Below, piece after piece: positions 6,964-16,647 of a stretch of DNA of 64,000 nt; the stretch's first letter is position 1; each line of letters begins with the position of its first letter. The translations under genes and the position numbers were made by a program. This DNA comes from Dysgonomonas gadei ATCC BAA-286 (GTDB lineage Bacteria; Bacteroidota; Bacteroidia; Bacteroidales; Dysgonomonadaceae), in the NCBI RefSeq assembly GCF_000213555.1, contig NZ_GL891992.1, positions 33,962 through 97,961 of the forward strand, read 5' to 3'. A model generated the notes under the pieces. The model did not search any database, was not told where the DNA came from, and saw nothing but the letters and a program-made list of their open reading frames with translations.

Positions 6964-9441
6964 ATGAAAAATTTACTTTATCTCTTATGCCTCACCGGAC
7001 TATTCAGTTGCGGCGGCACAAAAGAACCGGCACAGATTATTAAGAACGATTTACGGGCGCCCGCTTACCCATTGGTAACAATTGACCCTTACACCTCAGC
7101 GTGGTCGGCAACCGATAATTTGTATGATGAACCGGTGAAACACTGGACAGGCAAGGAATTTCCTCTATTAGGGGTGATACGTGTCGATGGAGAACCATAT
7201 CGTTTTATGGGTGTAGAACAAACTCCTATAGAAGCTGTAGCGGGTATGTCTGTAACAACAGCCTGGACAGGCAAATATACATTCAACGCTCCGGCTAAAG
7301 GCTGGGAAAAAACCGATTTTAACGATAACGGCTGGAAAGAAGGGCAAGCAGCATTCGGAACGCCGGAGGAAACCAATGTAAACACACTATGGGAAACCAA
7401 AGACATATGGGTACGCCGGAATATAAATCTGGATAAAGACCTGTCGGATAAAAAGGTATTCCTTATATATTCACATGACGACATCTTCGAGCTGTACATC
7501 AACGGCATACAGGTGGTAAAGACAGGATATGAATGGAAAAAAGATGTACAGATCACGCTCAGTGATGAAGTAAAAAGTACACTGAAAGCAGGCAAAAATG
7601 TCATTGCAGCGCATTGTCACAACAAAATGGGAGGAGCTCTCGTGGATTTTGGCATCTATGTGGAAGATGATATCGAAACATTCCTGAGTACAACAGCAGT
7701 ACAGAAATCCGCTGATGTACAGGCAACCCAGACCCATTATACTTTCGAGTGTGGAAATGTGGAACTGAAACTCTCTTTCCTAGCACCACTGCTCATGGAC
7801 GACCTGAATCTTGTATCACGTCCGGTAAATTATATTTCATATGATATCAATTCATTGGATGGCAAGGAACACGACGTTCAAATCTATTTCGAAGCCGCGC
7901 CAAACTGGGCATTGAATATTCCATCCCAGGAAAGTAAAGCCGAAGGATTTGAAAAAGACGGGCTGCTGTTCCTTAAAACAGGAAGCACCAACCAGAAAAT
8001 CCTGGGAAAAAGAGGTGACGATATCCGTATCGACTGGGGTTATTTCTATCTGAGTGGAGAGAAAAACAACTCTACATATAATGTAGGTGACCCTTATCAG
8101 ATGAGAAACGATTTTGTAAAGAACGGAAAACTTGCAGGGGATGTAAGTTCTAAAGACAATGCCAGCCTGGCTATATCGCAAACTCTGGGTAGCGGTAAAT
8201 CCGCCTCGGGAAAAGTGCTTATCGGATATGATGATATCTATTCCATCCAGTATTTTGAAGAGAATCTTCGCCCATACTGGAATAAGAAAGGCGACAAATC
8301 AATAGAACAGGCTTTTGTTGAAGCCAATAAAGAGTTTATCAGTCTAAGCAACAAATGTAGCGACTTCGACTTCAAACTGATGAATGAAGCAGCTCAGGCC
8401 GGGGGAAAAGAATATGCCGAATTGTGTGCGCTGGCTTATCGTCAGGCCATATCCGCACACAAGCTTGTAGAAGCGCCGAACGGAGACCTGTTATTCTTAT
8501 CCAAAGAAAACAATAGTAACGGATCTATCGGGACAGTAGACGTAACCTATCCTTCCGCTCCATTATTCTTGTACTACAATCCGGAACTGGCGAAAGGCTT
8601 GCTCAATCATATCTTCTACTACAGCGAGAGTGGCAAATGGGTAAAACCGTTTCCTGCGCACGATGTCGGTACATATCCTTGGGCTAACGGACAAACATAC
8701 GGTGGCGACATGCCTGTGGAAGAAGGCGGAAACATGCTGGCTCTGACCGCCGCTATAGCCGCTGTGGAAGGAAATGCAAAATACGCGGAAAAACATTGGG
8801 ATGTACTGACCACATGGACAGATTACCTTGTAGAAAAAGGACTCGATCCGGAAAATCAGCTTTGTACCGACGACTTTGCAGGTCACTTCGCCCACAATGT
8901 AAACCTTTCGGTGAAAGCAATTATGGGTATCGCATCTTACGGATATCTGGCAGATATGCTCGGAAAAAAAGACATCGCTGAAAAATATACAGCCAAAGCT
9001 AAGGAGATGGCGCAGGAATGGATGAAGATGGCTGATGATGGCGACCACTACCGCCTGACATTCGACCAGCCGGGAACATGGAGCCAGAAATACAATTTGA
9101 TATGGAACAAGATTCTTAAATTGAATATATTCCCTGAATCTGTGGCTCAGAAAGAGCTCCCTTATTATCTGACCAAACAGAATGAGTACGGATTACCACT
9201 CGATAGTAGGAAGAACTATACGAAAGCCGACTGGATTATCTGGACAGCGACACTGGCTGATGATAATGCCACATTCCTGAAATTCATTACTCCGGTGCAT
9301 AAGTTCATGAATGAAACGACTGACCGTGTACCTATGAGCGATTGGTACAATACGGACAGTAAAACGCATGTCGGATTCAAGGCCCGTTCGGTAGTAGGCG
9401 GATATTATATCAAGATGCTGAACGACAGAATGATGAAATGA
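6964..9441 (+). CDS. Lipoprotein with DUF4964/DUF5127/DUF4965/DUF1793-type architecture
   Basis: This 825-residue lipoprotein has a lipobox ending at Cys16 (L-F-S-C). Its overall layout matches the Bacteroidetes glutaminase-A-like family: an N-terminal beta domain that starts R-A-P-A-Y-P-L-V-T-I-D-P-Y, and a C-terminal alpha-toroid starting near residue 485 (L-C-A-L-A-Y-R-Q, later G-T-Y-P-W-A-N-G). Residues about 105-225 look like an inserted sugar-binding jelly-roll resembling that of GH2 enzymes. The family name comes from a fungal glutaminase, but the alpha-toroid fold and the neighbours suggest a glycan substrate here; this is inference. It lies 9 nt after the GH2 gene and is surely cotranscribed with it. 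Confidence 0.8.
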   Translation: MKNLLYLLCLTGLFSCGGTKEPAQIIKNDLRAPAYPLVTIDPYTSAWSATDNLYDEPVKHWTGKEFPLLGVIRVDGEPYRFMGVEQTPIEAVAGMSVTTAWTGKYTFNAPAKGWEKTDFNDNGWKEGQAAFGTPEETNVNTLWETKDIWVRRNINLDKDLSDKKVFLIYSHDDIFELYINGIQVVKTGYEWKKDVQITLSDEVKSTLKAGKNVIAAHCHNKMGGALVDFGIYVEDDIETFLSTTAVQKSADVQATQTHYTFECGNVELKLSFLAPLLMDDLNLVSRPVNYISYDINSLDGKEHDVQIYFEAAPNWALNIPSQESKAEGFEKDGLLFLKTGSTNQKILGKRGDDIRIDWGYFYLSGEKNNSTYNVGDPYQMRNDFVKNGKLAGDVSSKDNASLAISQTLGSGKSASGKVLIGYDDIYSIQYFEENLRPYWNKKGDKSIEQAFVEANKEFISLSNKCSDFDFKLMNEAAQAGGKEYAELCALAYRQAISAHKLVEAPNGDLLFLSKENNSNGSIGTVDVTYPSAPLFLYYNPELAKGLLNHIFYYSESGKWVKPFPAHDVGTYPWANGQTYGGDMPVEEGGNMLALTAAIAAVEGNAKYAEKHWDVLTTWTDYLVEKGLDPENQLCTDDFAGHFAHNVNLSVKAIMGIASYGYLADMLGKKDIAEKYTAKAKEMAQEWMKMADDGDHYRLTFDQPGTWSQKYNLIWNKILKLNIFPESVAQKELPYYLTKQNEYGLPLDSRKNYTKADWIIWTATLADDNATFLKFITPVHKFMNETTDRVPMSDWYNTDSKTHVGFKARSVVGGYYIKMLNDRMMK

Positions 9442-9472
9442 TTTTCTATAGTAATTAAATAAATACTTTTAC

Positions 9473-9513
9473 ATTGTACTGGGCTGTGATAGTCCGGTAC
9501 AATTATTTTTCTT
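9473..9513 (+). terminator. Terminator between the DUF4965 and GH127 genes
   Basis: ATTGTACTGGGCT pairs with AGTCCGGTACAAT (two G-U pairs) around a GTGAT loop and is followed by a T-rich tail. It begins 32 nt after the upstream stop codon. It would end or attenuate the two-gene transcript, so GH127 probably has its own promoter or is expressed by read-through. Confidence 0.7.
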
Positions 9514-9570
9514 ACTCAGAATATCACCGGTTATACGTTCAGAAAACAGAATAAATTTTAAATAATACAT

Positions 9571-11625
9571 ATGAAAAAAGGTCTTTTAAACAGCTTAATC
9601 GCAGTCACACTCTTTTTATGCAGCAATAGTATTTCTGCATCGGGAGGCGACATTGATGTTACAATCGTGAACCGACCGTCAGTAAAGGCCCTCAACAATC
9701 ACTATACAAGTAACAAGGCTCCTTTATTGCCCAATAATTTTATAAAATTGCCAGTAGGTAAAGTGCAGCCTAAAGGCTGGACAAAACGGATGCTCGAGCT
9801 TCAGCGGGACGGACTGGCCGGACAACTGGGCGAAATCAGCGCATGGCTCAACAAAAAGAACAATGCGTGGCTTAATGCCGGAGGAGAGTACGGGTGGGAA
9901 GAAGTTCCCTACTGGCTGAAAGGGTATGGCAATATGGCCTACATACTTAATGATCCGAAAATGCTTGCCGAAACAAAAATATGGATAGAAGCAGCCATAA
10001 AAAGCCAGCAGGCTGACGGATACTTCGGCCCCGTCAATGAAAGAGACGGAAAAAGAGAACTCTGGGCTAACATGATCATGTTATGGTGTCTGCAATCCTA
10101 TTACGAATATTCGAACGACAAGCGCGTTATTGATCTGATGACCAATTATTTCAAATGGCAACTGACCGTTCCTGATGAAAAATTTCTGAAAGACTATTGG
10201 GAGAATTCCAGAGGTGGGGATAATATTTACAGTGTATATTGGCTATACAATATCACCGGAGACTCTTTCCTACTGGAACTGGTTCATAAAATACACCGTA
10301 ATACAGCCAACTGGATGCTGGATTCGACTCTTCCTAACTGGCATAACGTGAATATAGCCCAAGGCTTCCGGGAACCTGCTACCTACTATATGCTCACCAA
10401 AGACCCTGCGCATCTTCACGCCACCTATAACGTACATGATCTCATACGCCGCACATTCGGACAAGTATCGGGGGGAATGTTCGGCGCAGATGAAAATGCA
10501 CGTATGGGGTACATAGACCCTCGCCAGGGCACGGAAACATGCGGTTTTGTAGAGCAAATGGCTTCGGATGAAATGATGTTGTGGTACACGGGAGACCCAT
10601 TGTGGGCAGAGCATTGCGAAAATATCGCGTTCAATTCCTATCCAGCTTCAATGATGCCCGACCTGAAATCGTTGCGCTATATCACTTGTCCGAATCATGT
10701 ACAAAGCGATTCCGAAAATCACAAGCCGGGTATCGACAACGGAGGGCCTTTTCTGGCAATGAATCCGTTCAGCAGCCGTTGCTGCCAGCACAACCATGCG
10801 CAGGGCTGGCCTTATTTTATAGAGAACCTGATTCTTGCAACTCCTGACAATGGCGTTGCAGCAGCCATCTATGCGGCCTGCGAGGCAAAAGTGAAAGTGG
10901 GTGACGGCACTGAAGTCACTATCGGTGAAGATACGCAATATCCGTTTGACGGAGCAATCCGGTTTAGGGTAAACACACCGAAAAAGGTGAGATTTCCATT
11001 CTATCTCCGTATCCCGTCATGGACAAAAAATGCGCAACTGGAAATAAACGGGAAGAAAATCCCTGCGGATCTGGTGGCAGGCAAATATGCATGTATCAAC
11101 CGTGAATGGGACAACGGAGATATAGTAAAAGTGACCTATCCGATGGAGTTCTCGCTGAAAACATGGCAAGTGAACAAAAATAGCGTAAGCGTTGATTACG
11201 GGCCATTGACTCTATCGCTCAATATCGATGAAGAATACAAGAAGGTAGATAGTAAAGAAAGCGCCATCTGGGACTCGAAATGGCAGGAAAGTGCCGATCC
11301 GTCCAAATGGCCGTCATACGAGATATATCCTAAGACAGCGTGGAATTACGCCTTGGTTTTAGATCCGGAGAAACCATTCAGCAATCTTGTTGTTGAAAAA
11401 AGGACATGGCCTGCGGATAATTATCCGTTTACCCAGCAGAACTCTCCTCTTGTAATAAAGGCAAAAGGGAGACAAATACCATCATGGAAATTAGATCAAT
11501 ATAAATTATGTGGTGTATTACCCGACGAAGACTGTGAAAAATCATCCCAAATAGATGACATCATACTTGTGCCTATGGGCACTGCCCGGTTAAGGATAAC
11601 TTCTTTTCCGGCATCATACGAGTAA
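9571..11625 (+). CDS. Secreted GH127/GH146-type beta-L-arabinofuranosidase
   Basis: The 684-residue protein has a signal peptide (about 1-23) and the (alpha/alpha)6 barrel and C-terminal beta domains of DUF1680/GH127. GH127 enzymes use a Zn-bound cysteine nucleophile. The matching residues are visible: Glu322 and Cys324 in T-E-T-C-G, and the Cys pair 404-405 in S-R-C-C-Q. All four putative zinc ligands are therefore present and the enzyme should be active. Known members release beta-L-arabinofuranose from plant arabinans and hydroxyproline-rich glycoproteins. It follows the GH2 and DUF4965 genes after 129 nt with a terminator-like hairpin in between. Confidence 0.88.
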   Translation: MKKGLLNSLIAVTLFLCSNSISASGGDIDVTIVNRPSVKALNNHYTSNKAPLLPNNFIKLPVGKVQPKGWTKRMLELQRDGLAGQLGEISAWLNKKNNAWLNAGGEYGWEEVPYWLKGYGNMAYILNDPKMLAETKIWIEAAIKSQQADGYFGPVNERDGKRELWANMIMLWCLQSYYEYSNDKRVIDLMTNYFKWQLTVPDEKFLKDYWENSRGGDNIYSVYWLYNITGDSFLLELVHKIHRNTANWMLDSTLPNWHNVNIAQGFREPATYYMLTKDPAHLHATYNVHDLIRRTFGQVSGGMFGADENARMGYIDPRQGTETCGFVEQMASDEMMLWYTGDPLWAEHCENIAFNSYPASMMPDLKSLRYITCPNHVQSDSENHKPGIDNGGPFLAMNPFSSRCCQHNHAQGWPYFIENLILATPDNGVAAAIYAACEAKVKVGDGTEVTIGEDTQYPFDGAIRFRVNTPKKVRFPFYLRIPSWTKNAQLEINGKKIPADLVAGKYACINREWDNGDIVKVTYPMEFSLKTWQVNKNSVSVDYGPLTLSLNIDEEYKKVDSKESAIWDSKWQESADPSKWPSYEIYPKTAWNYALVLDPEKPFSNLVVEKRTWPADNYPFTQQNSPLVIKAKGRQIPSWKLDQYKLCGVLPDEDCEKSSQIDDIILVPMGTARLRITSFPASYE

Positions 11626-11652
11626 CTTTGTATTTATTTGAGTTTTATTCGG

Positions 11653-11690
11653 AACGGGACTATTTCAAATAAGAGATAGTCCCGTTTTTA
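11653..11690 (+). terminator. Terminator after the GH127 gene
   Basis: AACGGGACTAT and ATAGTCCCGTT form a perfect 11-bp stem with a 12-nt loop followed by TTTTT. It begins 28 nt beyond the stop codon. Confidence 0.88.
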
Positions 11691-11699
11691 TTTGATCTT

Positions 11700-12570
11700 A
11701 TTAAAAAATATTTATCTATGTTATTAGCCGATAGCCTTTAGCTATTAGCTGACCGTTCTTTGAAATATTGGTGGCCCCTCCAACCTCCCCGAGGGGAGGC
11801 TACAGAGAGGGTAAAAGCTAATTATTCATTCTTAATTATTAATTGCTCTTTGTGTAACCTTTGTTACCTTTTATTTTTAACCACAGAGTAAACGGAGTAG
11901 CACGGAGTCTTTTTATTTACGGGATGATTCGCTTCCCCTGCTTATGAGTTGATGACTGTTAACTGATATATCTGTTACCTTTGTTATAGTTACAAATATC
12001 TCATCCCTGATTAAGATGAAGTTACGGAGTTTTTAGAAGAAAAAGTGATAATAAAAAATTGTGTGAAAAGTCGTCAGGTTTGTCAAGTTTTGTACATAAG
12101 CTATCAGCTAAAAGCCAAAAATGTGTTACCTTTTATTTTTAAACACGGAGAACCAACGGTCGGCGGAGCCAAAAAGGAGTAGCACGGAGTTCTTATAAAA
12201 GAGACGCTTCGTTCAGCTTAGCATAACAAGCCAATTATTAATTATTCATTCTTAATTATTAATTGCTCTTTGTGTAACCTTTGTTACCTTTTAACTATCA
12301 TAGTTAACGGATGCAAAAATAACAAGATGAAAACAAAGGAAAAACTGTCAGATGTGTCAGGTTTTAACTAAATGCAGTTAATAAACGTAAATGCGATAAT
12401 AAGTTATGAATTATGAGTTATAAATGATGAATTGGACTTTGCGCCTTAGCATCTTCGCGTGAAAATACTATTTACCGTAAAGCCACTTATGCGATAGCTA
12501 TCAGCTAAAAGCTGAAACATGTGTTACCTTTGTTACCTTTTTATATATAAGTTGGTAAGAACTGATTATT
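11700..12570. repeat. Mosaic intergenic repeat, copy A
   Basis: This gene-free stretch is built from short modules that recur elsewhere in the window. They are a TAGC-rich hairpin module ending in GTTCTTTGAAATATTG (about 11715-11775), a CACAGAGTAAACGGAGTAGC-type module (about 11880-11910 and 12143-12190), an ATTAATTATTCATTCTTAAT-type module (about 11820-11850 and 12236-12265), and several copies of GTTACCTTTGTTACC. Positions 12026-12292 are nearly identical, in inverted orientation, to 30187-30466. No open frame of note. The promoter of the following ABC gene must lie near its right end. Confidence 0.8.
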
Positions 12571-12730
12571 TTTCAGGATAAAAAGATTGCTAATTTTCAT
12601 GGCAATTGTTAGTCATATTAGTGAAAATAAATAAAAGCTATTCATTAAGAGAAGAATTATAGCTAACTTGCAGCCGTTTTTGAAATAGCCTCTCTTGAGG
12701 CTATACTTTTTATCAACTAAACATCTTTTG

Positions 12731-14560
12731 ATGAACGATTTTATTTCACTTATCAAGCGGTTTGTTCCGCCATACAAAAGACAAGTAATACTCAATATCT
12801 TTTTCAACATACTGAGTGCTTTCCTTAATGTATTCTCATTTGCGTTGATTGTTCCAATTCTTCAGATTTTATTTAAGGTGAACGACAAAGTCTATGAATA
12901 CATGCCAATGGATTCTTCAAGTATATTCAACTTTAAGATTTTGGAGAACAATGTATATTATTACCTTTCACAAACTATGGATACTCATTCGGCGGCCGCT
13001 GTTCTGCTTATATTAGGCCTGATCCTGGTAGTAATGACCATATTGAAAACAGGAACTACCTACCTCAGCGCTTATTTCATTACGGATGTGCGCACCGGGG
13101 TTGTAAGAGATATACGCAAACAGATAAACGACAAAGTCTTGTCTCTTCCTCTTGGGTTCTTCTCCAATGAACGCAAAGGTGATATTATGGCTCGTATGAC
13201 CGGAGATGTGGGTGAAGTAGAAAACTCTGTGATGAGTTCCCTGGATATGATCAGTAAAAACCCGATTATGATTATGATATATCTGGGTACATTGCTATTC
13301 ATCAGCTGGAAACTCTCTATATTCGTATTCATTCTGCTGCCTATTTCCGGGTACATTATGGGTAAAGTCGGTAAGAGCCTGAAAAAACAATCCGTAGAGG
13401 CTCAATCCCAATGGGGCGGTATGATGTCGCAGATAGAAGAAACCCTTAGCGGACTGCGCATTATTAAAGCATTTAATGCCGAAGAAAAGATGATCGAACG
13501 TTTCGATAAAACAAGTAATATATTCCGTAACATGTCGAACCGTATCGCACGCAGACAACAATTGGCACATCCGATGAGTGAACTGTTAGGGACAATAACC
13601 ATTGTTTTGGTGCTATGGTACGGAGGATCTCTCATTCTGGAAGGTAGCGGATATATGGATGCGTCGAGATTTATATATTATCTGACTATTTTCTACCTGA
13701 TTATCAATCCGGCAAAAGATCTTTCTAAATCGGCTTATGCCATACAGAAAGGTATGGCTTCGGTAGAACGTATAGACAAAATATTAAAGGCTGAAAATAA
13801 TATAAAGAGCCCTGCAAACCCGAAACCAATATCTTTCAACAGGGAAATAACTTACCGGAATGTATTGTTCAGATACGAGACAAACTGGGTAATAAAAGAT
13901 GTCAGCATCACAATACCAAAAGGCAAGACCATTGCTCTGGTAGGACAATCCGGTTCCGGAAAATCGACAATGGCCGATCTTCTGCCCCGCTTCTATGATG
14001 TAAATGAAGGAGGTATCTACATCGACGACACCAATATTAAGGATGCTGATGTACATGATTTACGGGCGCTGATGGGCAATGTGAATCAGGAAGCCATCCT
14101 GTTTAACGATACATTTTTCAATAATATATCGTTTGGGGTAGAAAATGCCACAATGGAACAGGTTATCGAGGCCGCCAAGGTAGCTAATGCACATGACTTC
14201 ATTACCGCCACAGAGAAAGGATATGAAACCAGTATAGGAGACCGTGGCAGCAAACTGTCGGGCGGACAACGCCAGCGCGTCAGCATTGCCCGCGCCATAC
14301 TGAAGAATCCTCAGATATTGATTCTGGATGAAGCAACATCTGCTCTGGACACCGAATCGGAACGCCTTGTGCAGGACGCTTTGGAAAAACTGATGAAAAA
14401 CCGCACAACGCTGGTTATCGCTCACCGCTTATCCACTATCAAGAATGCGGATGAAATATGTGTGATGAGTGAAGGTATAATAGTAGAACGCGGACATCAC
14501 GACGAACTGTATGAGATGAACGGATATTACCGGAAACTGTGTGATATGCAACAATTTTAA
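12731..14560 (+). CDS. ABC transporter with fused membrane and ATPase domains (MsbA-like exporter)
   Basis: The 609-residue inner-membrane protein has six membrane helices (about 20-320) fused to an ATPase domain. Walker A is G-Q-S-G-S-G-K-S-T (405-413), the signature L-S-G-G-Q-R-Q starts at 509, and Walker B with catalytic Glu is I-L-D-E at 531-534, followed by an H-loop His in I-A-H-R-L. It works as a homodimer. The closest functional class is the lipid A/lipid flippase group, but drug or peptide export cannot be excluded. I chose ATG at 12731 rather than an upstream start because the sequence before it is non-conserved and hydrophilic. A 104-nt spacer separates it from trmB. Confidence 0.88.
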   Translation: MNDFISLIKRFVPPYKRQVILNIFFNILSAFLNVFSFALIVPILQILFKVNDKVYEYMPMDSSSIFNFKILENNVYYYLSQTMDTHSAAAVLLILGLILVVMTILKTGTTYLSAYFITDVRTGVVRDIRKQINDKVLSLPLGFFSNERKGDIMARMTGDVGEVENSVMSSLDMISKNPIMIMIYLGTLLFISWKLSIFVFILLPISGYIMGKVGKSLKKQSVEAQSQWGGMMSQIEETLSGLRIIKAFNAEEKMIERFDKTSNIFRNMSNRIARRQQLAHPMSELLGTITIVLVLWYGGSLILEGSGYMDASRFIYYLTIFYLIINPAKDLSKSAYAIQKGMASVERIDKILKAENNIKSPANPKPISFNREITYRNVLFRYETNWVIKDVSITIPKGKTIALVGQSGSGKSTMADLLPRFYDVNEGGIYIDDTNIKDADVHDLRALMGNVNQEAILFNDTFFNNISFGVENATMEQVIEAAKVANAHDFITATEKGYETSIGDRGSKLSGGQRQRVSIARAILKNPQILILDEATSALDTESERLVQDALEKLMKNRTTLVIAHRLSTIKNADEICVMSEGIIVERGHHDELYEMNGYYRKLCDMQQF

Positions 14561-14664
14561 TGTGCTGATATGCCGATGTGCCAATTAATCAATGAGCTGA
14601 ATGACAAATTCTAATTATAAAGCGCGAACTTGTTTACTTGTAACTCGTAATTTGCAACTAAAAT

Positions 14665-15426
14665 ATGGGAAAGAATAAACTTGCCAAATTTGCCAACATG
14701 GAGGAATATCCGCACGTATTCCAATACCCGTTTGCAGTTCTGCAAGAAAAGGAATTTGAAATGAAAGGCAAGTGGAATGCGATGTTTTTCAAAAATGATA
14801 ATCCTATTGTTCTCGAACTGGGTTGCGGTAAAGGCGAATATACTGTAGGTCTGGCGAAACTGTTTCCTGACAAGAATTTTATCGGAATAGATATAAAAGG
14901 CGCCAGAATGTGGACAGGTGCAAAGCAGTCATTCAACGAAAAATTGACAAATGTAGCTTTCCTGCGTACCCATATCGAACTGATAACCCACTTCTTTACC
15001 AAAGGGGAAATTTCCGAGATATGGATAACGTTCCCCGATCCGCAAATGGGTAAGGTAAACAAGCGTATGACTTCAACCCGTTTTATGAAACTGTATCGTC
15101 AGATTCTGTCAGACAATGGTATCATACACCTGAAGACCGATAGTAATTTCATGTTTACATACACCTGTGAAATGGTAAAAGCCAATACGCTTCCTGTATT
15201 GTTCGAGTCCGATGACCTATATCATTCGGGACTCGTGGATGATATTCTTAAAATACAGACGTTCTATGAACAACAATGGCTTTCACGTGGTTTAAATATC
15301 AAGTATATAAAATTTGAGTGCGCCGCACGTGATAACTGGACTGAACCCGATATTGAAATCGAAAAAGACCCGTATCGCAGTTACGGACGCAGTAACGAAT
15401 TAAATCAATCAACTAAAAATGGCTAA
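14665..15426 (+). CDS. trmB: tRNA (guanine-N7-)-methyltransferase
   Basis: This 253-residue SAM-dependent enzyme makes m7G46 in tRNA variable loops. The SAM-binding motif E-L-G-C-G-K-G-E (51-58) and the conserved family signature F-P-D-P-Q-M-G-K, equivalent to F-P-D-P-W-x-K-x-R-H, are visible. The C-terminal L-K-T-D-S-N-F motif is also present. The Trp of F-P-D-P-W is replaced by Q. The last 8 nt overlap the start of mrp, so the two genes are translationally coupled. Confidence 0.95.
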   Translation: MGKNKLAKFANMEEYPHVFQYPFAVLQEKEFEMKGKWNAMFFKNDNPIVLELGCGKGEYTVGLAKLFPDKNFIGIDIKGARMWTGAKQSFNEKLTNVAFLRTHIELITHFFTKGEISEIWITFPDPQMGKVNKRMTSTRFMKLYRQILSDNGIIHLKTDSNFMFTYTCEMVKANTLPVLFESDDLYHSGLVDDILKIQTFYEQQWLSRGLNIKYIKFECAARDNWTEPDIEIEKDPYRSYGRSNELNQSTKNG

Positions 15427-16531
15427 TATATATCCTAAACTGATTATCGACGCACTACGCAATGTGCGTTATCCCGGTACAGGGAAAGATATTGTGGAAA
15501 TGGGCTTCGTATCCGATGATATACATATCGATGGTATGAAGGTTAGTTTCTCCATGATGTTTGACAAACCGAACGATCCATTTATCAAATCGGTTGTAAA
15601 AGCAGCCGAGACGGCTATACTCACATACGCAGATCCTGACATTGAAATTAAAGGCAATATAGAAGTAAGAACCAAGCAGGCGGAGCAACCAAAACCGGCG
15701 ACACTTCTTCCTCAGGTGAAAAATATCATTGCCATATCATCAGGAAAAGGTGGTGTAGGTAAAAGTACCGTATCGGTAAATCTGGCTGTAGCCCTAGCTA
15801 AAAAGGGCTATAAGGTGGGATTATTGGATGCCGATATATTCGGACCTTCATTACCCAAAATGTTTGGTGAAGAAGAAGCTCAGCCATATTTAGAACCGAT
15901 AGATGGTAAAGAATATATTATCCCTGTTGAAAAATATGGCGTAAAAATGCTTTCCATAGGCTTCTTCGTGAACAAGAACGATGCTGTGGTATGGCGTGGC
16001 GCAATGGCAGGAAATGCTTTGAAACAACTTATAGCCGATGCTAATTGGGGAGACCTCGATTATTTCCTTATCGACTTTCCTCCCGGCACAAGTGACATAC
16101 ACCTTACATTGGTGCAAACGCTGGCTATCACAGGTGCAGTAGTGATAAGTACGCCTCAGGAGGTGGCTCTGGCCGATGCGCGCAAGGGAATCAATATGTT
16201 TACCAATGATAAGGTCAATGTGCCAATACTAGGGCTGGTAGAAAATATGGCATGGTTCACTCCTGCTGAACTGCCGGAAAACAAGTACTACATATTTGGT
16301 AAGGACGGAGCTAAAAACCTGGCTGAAGATATGAATGTACCTTTACTCGGGCAAATACCTATCGTACAGAGTATCTGTGAAGGAGGGGATAAAGGTACGC
16401 CGGTGGCCCTGAATGAGAATACGATAACAGGTATGGCATTCGCTCATCTGGCTGATAACTTTATAGCTTCGGTAGATAAACGGAATAGTCAATTTGCCCC
16501 TACCCAGAAAGTAGAGGTAAGTAACAAATAA
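15419..16531 (+). CDS. mrp: Mrp/NBP35-family P-loop ATPase (iron-sulfur carrier type)
   Basis: The 370-residue protein has an N-terminal DUF59/MIP18-like domain (about 1-90) and a MinD-like ATPase domain. The deviant Walker A motif G-K-G-G-V-G-K-S-T lies at residues 109-117 and the G-D-L-D-Y-F-L-I-D-F-P-P-G-T motif follows later. Proteins of this family carry Fe-S clusters to apo-enzymes. The C-terminal C-x-x-C that holds the bridging cluster in most members is absent: after V-E-N-M-A-W-F the sequence is T-P-A-E-L-P. I believe this is usual for Bacteroidetes members. Overlaps trmB by 8 nt. Confidence 0.92.
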   Translation: MANIYPKLIIDALRNVRYPGTGKDIVEMGFVSDDIHIDGMKVSFSMMFDKPNDPFIKSVVKAAETAILTYADPDIEIKGNIEVRTKQAEQPKPATLLPQVKNIIAISSGKGGVGKSTVSVNLAVALAKKGYKVGLLDADIFGPSLPKMFGEEEAQPYLEPIDGKEYIIPVEKYGVKMLSIGFFVNKNDAVVWRGAMAGNALKQLIADANWGDLDYFLIDFPPGTSDIHLTLVQTLAITGAVVISTPQEVALADARKGINMFTNDKVNVPILGLVENMAWFTPAELPENKYYIFGKDGAKNLAEDMNVPLLGQIPIVQSICEGGDKGTPVALNENTITGMAFAHLADNFIASVDKRNSQFAPTQKVEVSNK

Positions 16532-16647
16532 TAGGAATAGAGGGCACAGGGATGTCCTCTTTTCATTTGGATCATTAACTCTATTACATTCATATTTGTA
16601 TATTTGCATTAAGAGAAGCACTATCATATATCACTAAACCCATATAT

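Noticed and set aside
12613..12810. 65-codon minus-strand frame before the ABC exporter
   Set aside because: It overlaps the start of the exporter in antisense and shows no motif or promoter.
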